NCBI GenBank assembly: GCA_964642175.1
Contig: CAZXOK010000010.1
Span: 1 to 64,000 of the forward strand
Source: JANQGG01 sp964642175
Lineage (GTDB): Bacteria; Bacteroidota; Chlorobiia; Chlorobiales; Chloroherpetonaceae
Reading direction: 5' to 3'
Length of the DNA: 64,000 bases
Shown here: positions 8,609 through 18,037 of the stretch, one piece after another
Position numbering within the stretch: the first letter of the stretch is position 1
Layout: each line of letters opens with the position of its first letter
Position numbers and translations under genes: made by a program
The notes under the pieces: generated by a model
Databases searched by the model: none
Told to the model about the DNA's origin: nothing
What the model saw: only the letters and a program-made list of their open reading frames with translations

Positions 8609-9850
8609 ATGAGCATAGATAACGCATTAGTGAAACAAGCTGCCGATTATGTCTTTGATCTGTTCAAAGATAAACTATCGAGAAATCATTTGTTTCACAA
8701 CTATTCCCATACCCACGATATCGTTGTGGCGTCAAGAGAAATAGCCGATGGCCTGGCGCTTACCGACACGCAGCGCAACTTGCTTGAGCTTGCGGCATGG
8801 TTTCATGATGTCGGATATATTGAAACTTACCATGGCCATGAAAAAGTAAGTGTTAAATATGCCGGGGAATTTCTTAATGAACATGGTCTTTCGCCCGAAG
8901 AGCTGGAAACAGTTTGTGGGTGTATTCTGGCCACCACCATGCCGCAATCGCCTAAAAACATTCTCGAAGAGATCATCTGCGATGCCGATGTATCGCATGT
9001 GGGTTCCACAGCCTATTTTGAAAAAAGTGATCTGTTGCGAATGGAGTGGGAGTTGTTGCTGGATAAGAAATTCACAGATGAAGAGTGGATGGGTTTGAAT
9101 ATCGATTTTTTTACTGAGCGTCACTTTTTTACCAAAATCGCCGAGCTTAAATATAATGCTCAAAAATCGGCCAATCTGTTAAAGCTGTATAAGCTCAAAA
9201 AAGATTTAACAGAAAAGAAAGAAGATTCCTTAATCAAGTTTTTAAAAAAATCAGATAAGGAGAAATCCAAGGTTAGGGATAAGGCAAAGGAAAAACCTAA
9301 AGCCAAAGATCGGGGTTATGAGCGTTACATGGAGGTTTTTTATAGAACTGCTTCCCGCAACCATGTTGATTTCAGTGCCATTGTTGATCAAAAAGCCAAC
9401 ATTATGATCCAAACCAATGCGGTTATTATATCAATTATTATTTCGCTCTTGGTCGGTAAACTTGACGAGTTGCCCCAGCTTATCAATCCAACGTTTTTAC
9501 TTCTGATTACCTGCGTGGGCACCATTATTTTTGCTATTCTGGCCACACGGCCAAAAGTTACCCGATACAACACCACAAGGGCTGATGTTGAACAAAAGAA
9601 AGCCAACCTGCTTTTTTTTGGGTCGTTTCTTCATCTCTCATACGACGATTATTCCTGGGGAATGAAAGAAATGCTGGACGATAAAGCCTATTATACCGAA
9701 AATATGATCAAAGACACCTACAACCTCGGTCTCGTTCTGGGTAAGAAATATAAGTTTCTGCGGTTTGCCTACGACATTTTTATGTATGGGTTGATCATTT
9801 CCGTGCTCAGTTATGCCTGGGTATTTTTTCGTAACGGATTTTTAGGATAA
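8609..9850 (+). CDS. HD phosphohydrolase fused to Pycsar-effector-like membrane domain
   Basis: A 413-residue two-part protein. Residues 10-190 form an HD domain: histidines at 30, 34 and 36, the HD pair His66-Asp67 in AWFHDVGY, and CDAD at 124-127 supply metal ligands. A lysine-rich linker (about 195-240) follows. Residues 240-413 match the DUF5706 / Pycsar effector family, with NHVDFSAIVDQKANIMIQTN before paired helices (about 268-312) and a last helix at 388-408. PycTM-type effectors permeabilise the membrane in response to cCMP or cUMP. There is no pyrimidine cyclase beside it, and the fused HD domain suggests built-in nucleotide hydrolysis or a housekeeping role. It sits 14 bp ahead of sixA. 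Confidence 0.8.
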   Translation: MSIDNALVKQAADYVFDLFKDKLSRNHLFHNYSHTHDIVVASREIADGLALTDTQRNLLELAAWFHDVGYIETYHGHEKVSVKYAGEFLNEHGLSPEELETVCGCILATTMPQSPKNILEEIICDADVSHVGSTAYFEKSDLLRMEWELLLDKKFTDEEWMGLNIDFFTERHFFTKIAELKYNAQKSANLLKLYKLKKDLTEKKEDSLIKFLKKSDKEKSKVRDKAKEKPKAKDRGYERYMEVFYRTASRNHVDFSAIVDQKANIMIQTNAVIISIIISLLVGKLDELPQLINPTFLLLITCVGTIIFAILATRPKVTRYNTTRADVEQKKANLLFFGSFLHLSYDDYSWGMKEMLDDKAYYTENMIKDTYNLGLVLGKKYKFLRFAYDIFMYGLIISVLSYAWVFFRNGFLG

Positions 9851-9864
9851 GACTATCACTGCCT

Positions 9865-10374
9865 ATGAAAACCTTAATTTTAGTTCGCCATGCCAAATCC
9901 AGTTGGAACAATCCCGATATTACGGATTTTCAGCGACCATTAAACAAACGTGGCCAGCGCGATGTACCATTCATGGCCGAAGTGCTGAAAAAATCAGGGA
10001 TAAAAGTTGAAAAACTGATCGCAAGCCCGGCAGAACGCACTCTGACCACAGCCCAAATTTTTGCCGATAAACTGGACTATCCGTTTGATGAGATTGTAAC
10101 CGAGCCCTGTCTTTACGACGAGAGTTTTAATTATTTTCTTCAGGTTATCCGAAATATCAAAGATTCATGCAATACCGCAATGATCGTATCGCATAATCCC
10201 TACATCACTTCCATGATCAACTATCTGGCCAACTATAATTTAACAAATCTGCCTACTTGCGGCTGCTTCGGTATCGCCCTTAATGTGTCTAAATGGGAAG
10301 ATGCAGCCGAGAACACCGGCAAGTACCTGTTTTATGAATACCCTAAAAAATACTTTAATAAAGACGAGGACTGA
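9865..10374 (+). CDS. sixA: SixA-type phosphohistidine phosphatase
   Basis: A 169-residue histidine-phosphatase-superfamily member. The RHG-like motif is RHAKSSW with catalytic His9. The second conserved arginine and the SPAERTLTTAQIFADKL segment follow (about 53-70), and the second catalytic His is in VSHNPY. SixA enzymes remove phosphate from phosphohistidine on phosphotransfer proteins. The gene lies 8 bp before ppk, an arrangement that recurs in many bacteria where SixA-like proteins neighbour polyphosphate genes. The substrate here is inferred, not shown. Confidence 0.88.
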   Translation: MKTLILVRHAKSSWNNPDITDFQRPLNKRGQRDVPFMAEVLKKSGIKVEKLIASPAERTLTTAQIFADKLDYPFDEIVTEPCLYDESFNYFLQVIRNIKDSCNTAMIVSHNPYITSMINYLANYNLTNLPTCGCFGIALNVSKWEDAAENTGKYLFYEYPKKYFNKDED

Positions 10375-10382
10375 GAAGTATA

Positions 10383-12461
10383 ATGAAGTCTGAACCACCC
10401 TTTTTGGATCGTGACCTGAGTTGGCTGGGATTTAACGATCGTGTTCTTCAGGAAGCTGCCGACGAATCGGTTCCCCTGATGGAACGCTTGAAATTCCTTG
10501 CAATTTTTTCGGCAAATTTAGATGAGTTTTTTCAGGTTCGCGTAGCCATGCTCAAGGGATTAGAAGAGCTGAAAAAGAAAAAACAAAAAAAACTGGGTAT
10601 TTCACCAAAAAAACTTCTAAAAGAGATCCATAAGAGGGTAGATAACCAACAGAAAAAATTTGGTAAGCTTTACCGGAGAAAGATTCAGAAAGAGTTAGAA
10701 GCTAATGGGATATTTATTGTTGAAAAACCTCAAACAACTTCACAGTCCGGTTTTATTGATGATTTTTTTCATGCAAAACTCAAACCCCTCTTAGAACCGG
10801 GTTTTATCGATCCCAAGGATCCACCACCTTTTTTACAGAACAAGAAACTTTATTTTGCCATCAAGCTGCTTACAAAATCAGAACGTTTGCAGCATGTGTT
10901 GCATGCGATTCTGGAGATTCCTACGGACAGCTTACCGCGTTTTATAGAGTTGCCACAAAGCAACGGGCAATATTTTGTGATGTTTTTGGATGATATCATT
11001 CGCCAAAAACTGCCCGAGATATTTGAAAACTATGAAATTGTAAGCGCCCATAGTATTAAACTCTCCCGTGATGCCGAGTTATACATCAATGACGAGTTTC
11101 CAGGTGATTTGAAGGAAAAAATTCAGAAAGGCCTTGCCAATCGAAAAACAGGCGCACCTGCCAGGTTTTTGTTCGACCCGGATATGCCACGCGATATGCT
11201 ACATTATTTAATGGAAACTTTTTCGCTTGAAGCCGAAGACCTTGTTGCCGGAGGTCGTTATCATAATTTCAGCGACTTTATTGATTTTCCAAATCCGCTT
11301 TCACCAAAACTGGCCTATGAACCCCTGGAGTATCTTGGCCATCCAAAACTTCAATCCGATAAATGCCTGTTTGCACAGATATCAGAAACAGACAAAGCGC
11401 TGCATTTCCCATATCATTCTTACAATCAAGTGATAGATTTTTTAAACATTGCTGCCACAGATCCGGATGTGGAAGAGATTAAAATTTCACTCTATAGGGT
11501 AAGAAAAAAGAAATCAAAGGTGGTTCAAGCCTTGCTTAGAGCTCTGGAGGCCGGGAAAAAAATCACCGTGTTTGTTGAAGTTACGGCGCGTTTTGATGAA
11601 AAAAACAATTTAAACTGGGCCGATGAGCTCGAAAGCAAAGGGGCGAAAGTCCTTTACAGTATGCCAGGATGGAAGGTTCATGCCAAGCTATGCCTGGTGG
11701 TGCGCCGGGAGAATGGTCAGATCCACCGATATGCATACCTGGCTACAGGTAATTTTAATGAAAAAACAGCCCGAATATATACCGATCATGCTTTGCTGAC
11801 TGCTGACCCGCGTCTGACTCATGATGTTGAACACGTCTTTAATCACCTCATCCGGGGAGAGATACTTCCCCGGGAATTGGTTTGCGAGGCAAAGCATTTA
11901 TGGGTTGCCCCGTTTAACTTGCGCGAAAATCTTATGGTTTGTATAGATGAAGAAATCAAACATGCCAGGGATGGGAAACAGGCGTATATGTATTTGAAAA
12001 TGAATAGCCTGGAAGACTCTGAGATGATTGAGAAACTCTATGAAGCCAGCCGGGCCGGGGTTGAAATACATCTGTTGGTGAGGGGGATTTGCAGGTTGGT
12101 ACCAGGTGTAAAAGACCTGAGTGATAACATTCAAATCCATAGCATTATTGATCGCTTTTTAGAGCATGGGCGGATGTTTTTGTTTTCCGGTGGCGGAACA
12201 AAAAAACTTTACGTGGGATCGGCTGACTGGATGACCCGTAATTTAAACAGGCGTATCGAAACCGTATTTCCCATCTACGAGCCGGAGATTTTTGAGGAAT
12301 TGAGCACCATACTCATGATCGGGTTTTCAGATAATCAAAAGGCCCGCATTGTTGATCCAAAGCTGAAAAACAAGTACCGCAAAGGAGAAAATGGCCAGCC
12401 AAAACTTCGTTCTCAAACTGAGATATACGAGTACCTCTCATCAAAATCCAGGGGTATTTGA
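10383..12461 (+). CDS. ppk1: Polyphosphate kinase 1
   Basis: A 692-residue PPK1, which makes inorganic polyphosphate from ATP reversibly. The N-terminal domain begins FLDRDLSWLGFNDRVLQEA. The two phospholipase-D-like C-terminal domains carry His433 in VHAKL, the autophosphorylated residue matching His435 of E. coli, and His595 in LEHGRMF, matching His592. YLATGNFNEKTA and GSADWMTRNLNRR are typical substrate-site segments. The length is close to the E. coli enzyme. It ends the run from the thiamine-binding protein. The convergent gene downstream encodes an outer membrane protein, and no obvious terminator lies in the 54-bp gap. Confidence 0.96.
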   Translation: MKSEPPFLDRDLSWLGFNDRVLQEAADESVPLMERLKFLAIFSANLDEFFQVRVAMLKGLEELKKKKQKKLGISPKKLLKEIHKRVDNQQKKFGKLYRRKIQKELEANGIFIVEKPQTTSQSGFIDDFFHAKLKPLLEPGFIDPKDPPPFLQNKKLYFAIKLLTKSERLQHVLHAILEIPTDSLPRFIELPQSNGQYFVMFLDDIIRQKLPEIFENYEIVSAHSIKLSRDAELYINDEFPGDLKEKIQKGLANRKTGAPARFLFDPDMPRDMLHYLMETFSLEAEDLVAGGRYHNFSDFIDFPNPLSPKLAYEPLEYLGHPKLQSDKCLFAQISETDKALHFPYHSYNQVIDFLNIAATDPDVEEIKISLYRVRKKKSKVVQALLRALEAGKKITVFVEVTARFDEKNNLNWADELESKGAKVLYSMPGWKVHAKLCLVVRRENGQIHRYAYLATGNFNEKTARIYTDHALLTADPRLTHDVEHVFNHLIRGEILPRELVCEAKHLWVAPFNLRENLMVCIDEEIKHARDGKQAYMYLKMNSLEDSEMIEKLYEASRAGVEIHLLVRGICRLVPGVKDLSDNIQIHSIIDRFLEHGRMFLFSGGGTKKLYVGSADWMTRNLNRRIETVFPIYEPEIFEELSTILMIGFSDNQKARIVDPKLKNKYRKGENGQPKLRSQTEIYEYLSSKSRGI

Positions 12462-12515
12462 GGTTTAGCCACCCGGCCAGTAGAGTACAATTTCCCGGAT
12501 CATGTATTGTTCATC

Positions 12516-15254
12516 TTAAAACGTGAACCCGGAAGTTAAATACACCGCGGTTTCGTTCTGATTGCTCGGTTCACTTACGGTGCGGCCAACAGACAAACTT
12601 ACCGTAAAAACGGGTTCGATAAACGACATCCATATGCCGCCACCTACACTGGAATGCCAGTTTTGATCGTTGGTGTCACCACTATAAAACACGCGACCAG
12701 TTTCTGAAAAAAGCAACGGACCGAAATAGACAGGTACAAGAAAATTGAATTTTGTTAAAAACAGGCGCATTTCGGCCCCGGCATGAACTTCGGCATCACC
12801 TGCATAACGCTGAGTTGGAAAGCCTCTCAGCGTTTCCTTACCACCTAAAAATGTGGCTTCAAAAAACGGGTACGGCCCCCATATTTTTTCACCTCCGAAT
12901 CGCAAGGCCAGGCGCGAAAGAGAAAATGGCAATGGCAGATAAGAGCCCATCTCCAGACGTAGCTTTGAAAAATCTGTGCGGTTTTTTAAGGCATTTAAAA
13001 CATATCGGCCTTCCATTGTCAGGTATGAGCCACTGCATGCCGAGCTTCGGGTTGCCGGACTTGAAGAGCTTTGCCAGCGAAACGAGAGATGGGCGTCCTG
13101 TGAGCGTGATAACTGGGTTTTCTGACGGGTATCCACGCTAAACCCGGCAATCAGGCTGATATTCTGGTTTTGGCGGATGCCATAGGGGCGGCTGAAATTG
13201 ATAAAGGACTGGTCATCACTGCCCGGATCCTGATCGCTCAAGAGTGGCATATCCAGGTGTTTAATCTCAGAACCCAGGTAAACAAGGCTATGTGAATAAA
13301 ACGGAATGGTTAAACGGGCACTAATTGTGGTTTTCTGAACCTGGGTTTCATAAAAATCGTCATCAAATTGCGAGTCATTAATGGTGGTCGAGTTACCAAA
13401 GCCATAAAAATTCAGGAGTTCCAGGCCAGATGTTTTGGCTTCCAATTCAATACTTACACCCGGAACCAGATTACGAAAATCAGAGGTGTATTCCAGCTCA
13501 TACACTTCGCTGCCAAAGGCATAACCACCTTTTAACCCCATTTTAAAGGCATAAGGCGATTGCCTGAAGGCATAGTGCTCGTAACGCATGCCATGTCCCA
13601 ATAAAACACCAAAGTCGCTGGAGTAAGATGCATAAAGGTTATCGACCGAGTACCACCACTCATGGCCAAAGTCCCTGGCCGAGCGTTCATATTTTTCAAC
13701 AGGATCGGGAGGAATTGAAACTTTCTGATCGGAGAAGGTTGAATTTGGACCCTGTTTAACATATGTATCGGAATCGCTGTCGTAAAACAGCGTTTTGCTG
13801 TTGCTGAAAACACCACAGCAATACACCATGGATTTGTCGTATAGCTGATCATCTCCATCGCCCCCGATAATGCGGATTTTTATGCTTTCATTGGCCGATC
13901 CACTAACCATGGCTTTATCATCATCATCAAGTAAATACAGTCGGATTTCATGAGTTTCACCCGGCAAAAACCGGCGCTTATACCATGGCTTACCTTTTTT
14001 TTCCATTTCATCCTTGTCCATTTTGTAAAGCTTCACGGTAACAGAACCATTACTGTGGCGTTCAATTTGGGCAAAGTCGTCGTCGTTGCTGGCCTCAATA
14101 TTCGGAAATGCCGCATAAATGCTGTACATCTCCATGGCTGCTTCAACCAAATGATCACGTCTTTGTTTTAAAGCAGCTTGAAGCCATTTCGATTTTTGGC
14201 TTTCAGCAGAAACAGGTAAAGATGCAACAGCAGTTTCAATGAGCGAATCGCTGAGTGTATTCTGAATATCTTTGGCTATGGTATGCCAGGTTTTGCGATC
14301 CAGTTGAGTGAGGCATTTTTGGTCCACCCGGCGCCCCGACCAGGTCAGGAACCAAATGCTGGGATAGGAGCCTGAAAAGCTGTTCATTTGCGGAACCACC
14401 TGTGTGATGACCCATGGAAAAACACCGGCTAATCTTGCAAAAGCCTGGTCGCGATCGCGCGGAATGGGTTTCCAGATGCGTTTCTTACCTTGTTTAAAAC
14501 CGGCCCATCGCCACTGGTCGTAGTGGCGGTCCCAATCTCCCAGGAATATATCCAGCAATCGTGCTTTTAAATAAGCTTTTTGATCGATAAACTCGTCGTT
14601 ATCATCTTCAACGATCCCGTACATTTTATGAGTGCCAACCACTTTCTGAGCGCCCTGAAAAGAGAGTGCCTCGTTTTCATGTTCATCAGGATGAACTTCT
14701 ATGGTGCCCAGCTTTCCACCAAATTCGTCCAGAAAACGGCCCAGTGCCAAACTGTCTTCAGGTAGCACACATATCTGGGCTTCGGAGTAAAGAACGCCAA
14801 GCGCACGGGTAAATGGTTTAACCAACTGGGTTGAAAGCGGGTAGTAGGAACTGACCTGATCCTGGAGAATATCGGCAACTATACTTTTCTGAAGGTCTTC
14901 GGGAACCATTTTCAGCGGATCTTTATCAATGGACCGAAATTTATAGACCACACCGTTTTGGCCTTTAAGCTTCAGGGATTGGGTCTGGAATCCACCCCCT
15001 TTTTCCAGAGGTTTCAGGCCGCCGGCAAAAATTTGCATATCCAGTACCGGAACTTCAACAGGCGAACTCCAGACCTGGCGCCAATGCTCACCAAAGATGA
15101 AGGTATGCATTGAACCGGCCTGGTATGATGCATTAGGAATAACGGTTCTTTTGCCAAGGTTGGGGATCGGTTCGGGCATTAACGTGTTTTGAGCATTTGA
15201 CCCGGTAGGGAGGGCCTGAAATATGATGAGCAAACCGAAGACTAGTCGAAACAT
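12516..15254 (-). CDS. Outer-membrane BamA-like barrel protein with kinase-like N-terminal module
   Basis: A 912-residue protein with a signal peptide (about 1-21). The N-terminal half belongs to a Bacteroidota family often found fused to metallophosphoesterases; its hallmark here is the stretch from GEHWRQVWSSPVEVPVLDM through KFRSIDKDP (about 55-120). GDWDRHYDQWRW (about 239-250) and PIPRDRDQAF (about 263-272) resemble the catalytic DRHxxN and metal-binding Asp of HipA/PI3K-like kinases. The rest (about 540-912) is rich in alternating aromatic strands and ends in SGFTF, like a BamA/TamA-type barrel; FLGGKETLRGFPTQRYAG is the RGF-type motif of that superfamily. No metallophosphoesterase is present. 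The function is unknown. Confidence 0.75.
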   Translation of the reverse strand: MFRLVFGLLIIFQALPTGSNAQNTLMPEPIPNLGKRTVIPNASYQAGSMHTFIFGEHWRQVWSSPVEVPVLDMQIFAGGLKPLEKGGGFQTQSLKLKGQNGVVYKFRSIDKDPLKMVPEDLQKSIVADILQDQVSSYYPLSTQLVKPFTRALGVLYSEAQICVLPEDSLALGRFLDEFGGKLGTIEVHPDEHENEALSFQGAQKVVGTHKMYGIVEDDNDEFIDQKAYLKARLLDIFLGDWDRHYDQWRWAGFKQGKKRIWKPIPRDRDQAFARLAGVFPWVITQVVPQMNSFSGSYPSIWFLTWSGRRVDQKCLTQLDRKTWHTIAKDIQNTLSDSLIETAVASLPVSAESQKSKWLQAALKQRRDHLVEAAMEMYSIYAAFPNIEASNDDDFAQIERHSNGSVTVKLYKMDKDEMEKKGKPWYKRRFLPGETHEIRLYLLDDDDKAMVSGSANESIKIRIIGGDGDDQLYDKSMVYCCGVFSNSKTLFYDSDSDTYVKQGPNSTFSDQKVSIPPDPVEKYERSARDFGHEWWYSVDNLYASYSSDFGVLLGHGMRYEHYAFRQSPYAFKMGLKGGYAFGSEVYELEYTSDFRNLVPGVSIELEAKTSGLELLNFYGFGNSTTINDSQFDDDFYETQVQKTTISARLTIPFYSHSLVYLGSEIKHLDMPLLSDQDPGSDDQSFINFSRPYGIRQNQNISLIAGFSVDTRQKTQLSRSQDAHLSFRWQSSSSPATRSSACSGSYLTMEGRYVLNALKNRTDFSKLRLEMGSYLPLPFSLSRLALRFGGEKIWGPYPFFEATFLGGKETLRGFPTQRYAGDAEVHAGAEMRLFLTKFNFLVPVYFGPLLFSETGRVFYSGDTNDQNWHSSVGGGIWMSFIEPVFTVSLSVGRTVSEPSNQNETAVYLTSGFTF

Positions 15255-15385
15255 GATTGATGTTTTGGTTATATCCCGTGTGGATTGTAAACGCTACTTC
15301 TAAAATATAAAGTAAATCTTAAAAGGAATGCCTGGTATTCATAAGGTTATTGTTGCCTTGATATTGCGTAATTACCGGCAGATTT

Positions 15386-16771
15386 TTATCTCGATCCGGT
15401 GAATCCTTTACCACTGACCTGGTATAGAATGCCCATTCCGATCAGACCGATCACCATATTGCCCATCCACATCGATAGCCATGGACTTATAATTTCGCGG
15501 TCGGCCAGTTTTTCACCCCCAATCAGAAAAATCCAGTAAATCAGGAAGAACAAAAGAGAAAATCCTGCGCCTACACCAAACCCACCGCGCCTGGCCAGAA
15601 CGCCTAAAGGAACGCCAACAAACACGAACAAAAAACACGCGACAGGTATGGCATATTTTTTATGCACTTCCACCATGTATTTTTTTATGGTTTTGCGGTT
15701 GTTCTGCAATCCAATAGAATGGTAATGGACTTCATTCAGGTCGCTTCGGGTAATTTTGATGGCATGATCAATAATTCGTTGTCGCTTAGCAGCAGGTAAT
15801 TGGTTCAGCTTGTCCATGTACATCAAGCTGTCTTCGGGGTTCGGAGTGCTCAGGGCCAGGGGCTGAGACAGGCTTGAAAAAGAAGTATTTGAAAACAACC
15901 CGGCTTTCCGAATGTTTATTGTTGTATCAATTTTTGAGCGGGCCAAAAGGACACGCTGGTTCAGACTGTCACAAATTTCAAGCATGGTAGCCGCAGAAAG
16001 TTCTCTATCGCCACGACCGATGCGGCTTTCATTGGTTCGCTCAAAACCAAATCCCGTGGCTTCAAAAACCACTTTATGTTTTTCAAACCTGATCTTGCGG
16101 TAAGATAATTTTTGCCGGTCTTCTACCTCGTGCATTTCGCCATGTTTAAGGGTCATGATCAGGTTGCGAAAGTCTTTGGTGAAAGTAAATGAGCCGGAAT
16201 CGGCAGTGATGACCACGCGTCTGTAGTCGTTTGAGTTTTTATAAATAGTTACGCCGGCTATATCGGAGCTTTTTTCGGAGGTATGGCGCGCCAGGATCTC
16301 ATAGCCACGGATCATATCGGTGAAGACATTTTCTTCGAGTCCAAAACTGGGTTTTTTGCGTGAAATATCCATTAAAAGAATTTTTGCCTGGTGGTTGGCT
16401 TCGGGTAGGATCACATTATTGAACCGTTCAACCAAAATCGTAACAACAAGGCCGGCCATCACAATTGGGAACATAATACGTTTGAGGGAGATGCCACTGG
16501 CGCGGATGGCTGTCATTTCTGAAGAGTTGGTCAGATTGCCAAAGGTCATTAATGTAGAGATCAACACAGCCATTGGGGCAGCCAGAACAACCATCCAGGC
16601 AATTTGCAGGATGATCAGTTCGAAGATCACCCATAACTCCAGACCTTTTCCGACAAACCTATCCAGATACCGCATTAAAAATTGCAGCAAGAACACAAAA
16701 ATGACCGTTGAAAATCCAAAAATAAACGGGCCGAAGTGTTCTTTTAAGAGGTATCGGGATAAGATCTTCAT
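15386..16771 (-). CDS. LptF/LptG-family lipopolysaccharide export permease
   Basis: A 461-residue YjgP/YjgQ family protein. It opens with SRYLLKEHFGPFIFGF and has three N-terminal helices (about 12-120). A periplasmic beta-jellyroll domain (about 130-370) carries an extra insertion, making the protein about 100 residues longer than E. coli LptF/G. Three closing helices span about 375-455. VHKKYAIPVACFLFVFVGVPLG is the usual re-entry segment after the jellyroll. With LptB it would pull lipopolysaccharide from the inner membrane. Sequence alone does not say whether it is F or G. It begins 10 bp after the Nudix gene and is the last gene of a rhodanese-Nudix-lpt run. Confidence 0.9.
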   Translation of the reverse strand: MKILSRYLLKEHFGPFIFGFSTVIFVFLLQFLMRYLDRFVGKGLELWVIFELIILQIAWMVVLAAPMAVLISTLMTFGNLTNSSEMTAIRASGISLKRIMFPIVMAGLVVTILVERFNNVILPEANHQAKILLMDISRKKPSFGLEENVFTDMIRGYEILARHTSEKSSDIAGVTIYKNSNDYRRVVITADSGSFTFTKDFRNLIMTLKHGEMHEVEDRQKLSYRKIRFEKHKVVFEATGFGFERTNESRIGRGDRELSAATMLEICDSLNQRVLLARSKIDTTINIRKAGLFSNTSFSSLSQPLALSTPNPEDSLMYMDKLNQLPAAKRQRIIDHAIKITRSDLNEVHYHSIGLQNNRKTIKKYMVEVHKKYAIPVACFLFVFVGVPLGVLARRGGFGVGAGFSLLFFLIYWIFLIGGEKLADREIISPWLSMWMGNMVIGLIGMGILYQVSGKGFTGSR

Positions 16772-16780
16772 AAAATCAGC

Positions 16781-17245
16781 TTAAAACTTTGAGATGGTGT
16801 TCAGACAATAATACACCTGATTGGAGCCGGCAAGGTTTTCAAGCATATCTTTCAACCGCGAGGGGTATAAGTTTATATGGGTCAGGTTTTCCAGATTGAG
16901 CCATGCTACACCAAGTTGCCCCTTATCAGGGCTGTGACCATTTTTAACAAGGTAATCATTGGGCAATGTGCATGTAAAGACCACTTCCACGACATGTTTT
17001 TGATTTTGCTTAAGGGATTTCCGGGGTTTTAAAAAATCAAATACACCATAAATATCACCAATGCCAATAGAAGTGCCAATCTCTTCCCGGCATTCCCGAC
17101 TCAGCGACTCACTTAGCGATTCATTTGGCTTTGGTTTGCCACCCGGAAGCGAATAGGCAACTTGGTTATTTCGTAGATGTTTAACACACAGAACCTGCCC
17201 GTTTTGAATAATGAGAGCCTTTACCGAAACTTTAATGCTTGCCAT
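16781..17245 (-). CDS. Nudix hydrolase
   Basis: A 154-residue Nudix hydrolase. The Nudix box fits GX5EX7REUXEEXGU closely: GKPKPNE followed by SLSESLS and then RECREEIGT, with the metal-binding REXXEE glutamates intact. Flanking strands (VKALIIQNGQVLCVKH before it, VVEVVFTCTLPND after it) complete a single alpha/beta/alpha domain. The substrate cannot be deduced, although the presence of GGKP instead of the common GGxxE lead suggests ADP-ribose or NTP-type substrates less than a general housecleaning role. It is 11 bp downstream of the rhodanese gene. Confidence 0.88.
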   Translation of the reverse strand: MASIKVSVKALIIQNGQVLCVKHLRNNQVAYSLPGGKPKPNESLSESLSRECREEIGTSIGIGDIYGVFDFLKPRKSLKQNQKHVVEVVFTCTLPNDYLVKNGHSPDKGQLGVAWLNLENLTHINLYPSRLKDMLENLAGSNQVYYCLNTISKF

Positions 17246-17256
17246 ATCTGTATCGT

Positions 17257-17739
17257 TCAGGCTTTGCGTGGTTCAAGAAAATGGCCCCAGAATTCACTAT
17301 AGGGGTGGATCTCATTTGTTGCACCCGACTCATTATAAACAGGAAAGCCTTCGTTGTACCATTTGAAAATCCCACCTCGTAAATTGTACAACCCTCCGGC
17401 ACCGTTATCGAGGCATAGGTCCTGAACATTTTGTATGAATTGAGAACTTCGCTGACCAACAGAACAATAAAAAATCAATATCTGGTTTTCAATCTGGGTT
17501 TTCTGATCGGATAGAAAATCCTCGGGTTTTGTTTCCGGATCTATCCAAATAGAATCTTTGATATGGCTTTGCTGAAACTCCTCCAACAAGCGGGTATCAA
17601 ATAATACCAGTCCTGAATTCGAATAGACCAGTTTTTCATGAAGGGCCTGGGTTTCTATATTCGGGACAGGGTAAGAGGATTCAATAAATTTCATGACCAG
17701 ATTCAAAGAATCAAATGTCTTAAAAATGGACGATAGCAT
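17257..17739 (-). CDS. Rhodanese-like sulfurtransferase domain protein
   Basis: A 160-residue single-domain rhodanese. VLFDTRLLEEFQQSHI matches the substrate-channel motif (DxRxxxEFxxGHI), and the active-site loop is YCSVGQRSS with catalytic Cys92. The C-terminal NLRGGIFKWYNEGFPVY is the standard closing element. Such proteins transfer sulfane sulfur or bind phosphate esters. A leader of about 25 residues precedes the domain and is not a clear signal peptide. It heads the minus-strand run that includes the Nudix and Lpt genes. Confidence 0.85.
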   Translation of the reverse strand: MLSSIFKTFDSLNLVMKFIESSYPVPNIETQALHEKLVYSNSGLVLFDTRLLEEFQQSHIKDSIWIDPETKPEDFLSDQKTQIENQILIFYCSVGQRSSQFIQNVQDLCLDNGAGGLYNLRGGIFKWYNEGFPVYNESGATNEIHPYSEFWGHFLEPRKA

Positions 17740-17952
17740 GTAAGGGTAAAGTTAGTTATGATTAAATTCCGCCAGCCTTTTTTAAAATCTTTAAGCTTAA
17801 AAGTAAGGGATTCACCCTGCAAGTTCAACTTATTATTATTTGGATTTTTAAATGAGTGCCCGGATTTGTTAACTTCGGCACGTCAAAGAGTTATGTTTAT
17901 AAACAGTAATAAGATTGATATCTATTAGTTAATTTTGATTAATTGCTTACGA

Positions 17953-17984
17953 TTTGCATATTGAAGCACTTGTAAAGACATTTG
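17953..17984 (+). promoter_or_regulatory. Bacteroidota-type promoter for the FAD/FeS dehydrogenase
   Basis: TTTG (17953-17956), a 20-base spacer and GACATTTG (17977-17984) match TTTG-N19-21-TAnnTTTG except for the first base of the -7 box. The expected start is near 17991, about 47 bases before the gene. Confidence 0.4.
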
Positions 17985-18037
17985 CTATTCATAGACAGCC
18001 ACATTGCAAGAAGTAACAGCAACCAAGGATACATTAT

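Noticed and set aside
8609..9850. A complete Pycsar anti-phage system
   Set aside because: Only the effector-like half is present, with no uridylate/cytidylate cyclase in the window, and the neighbours are metabolic genes.
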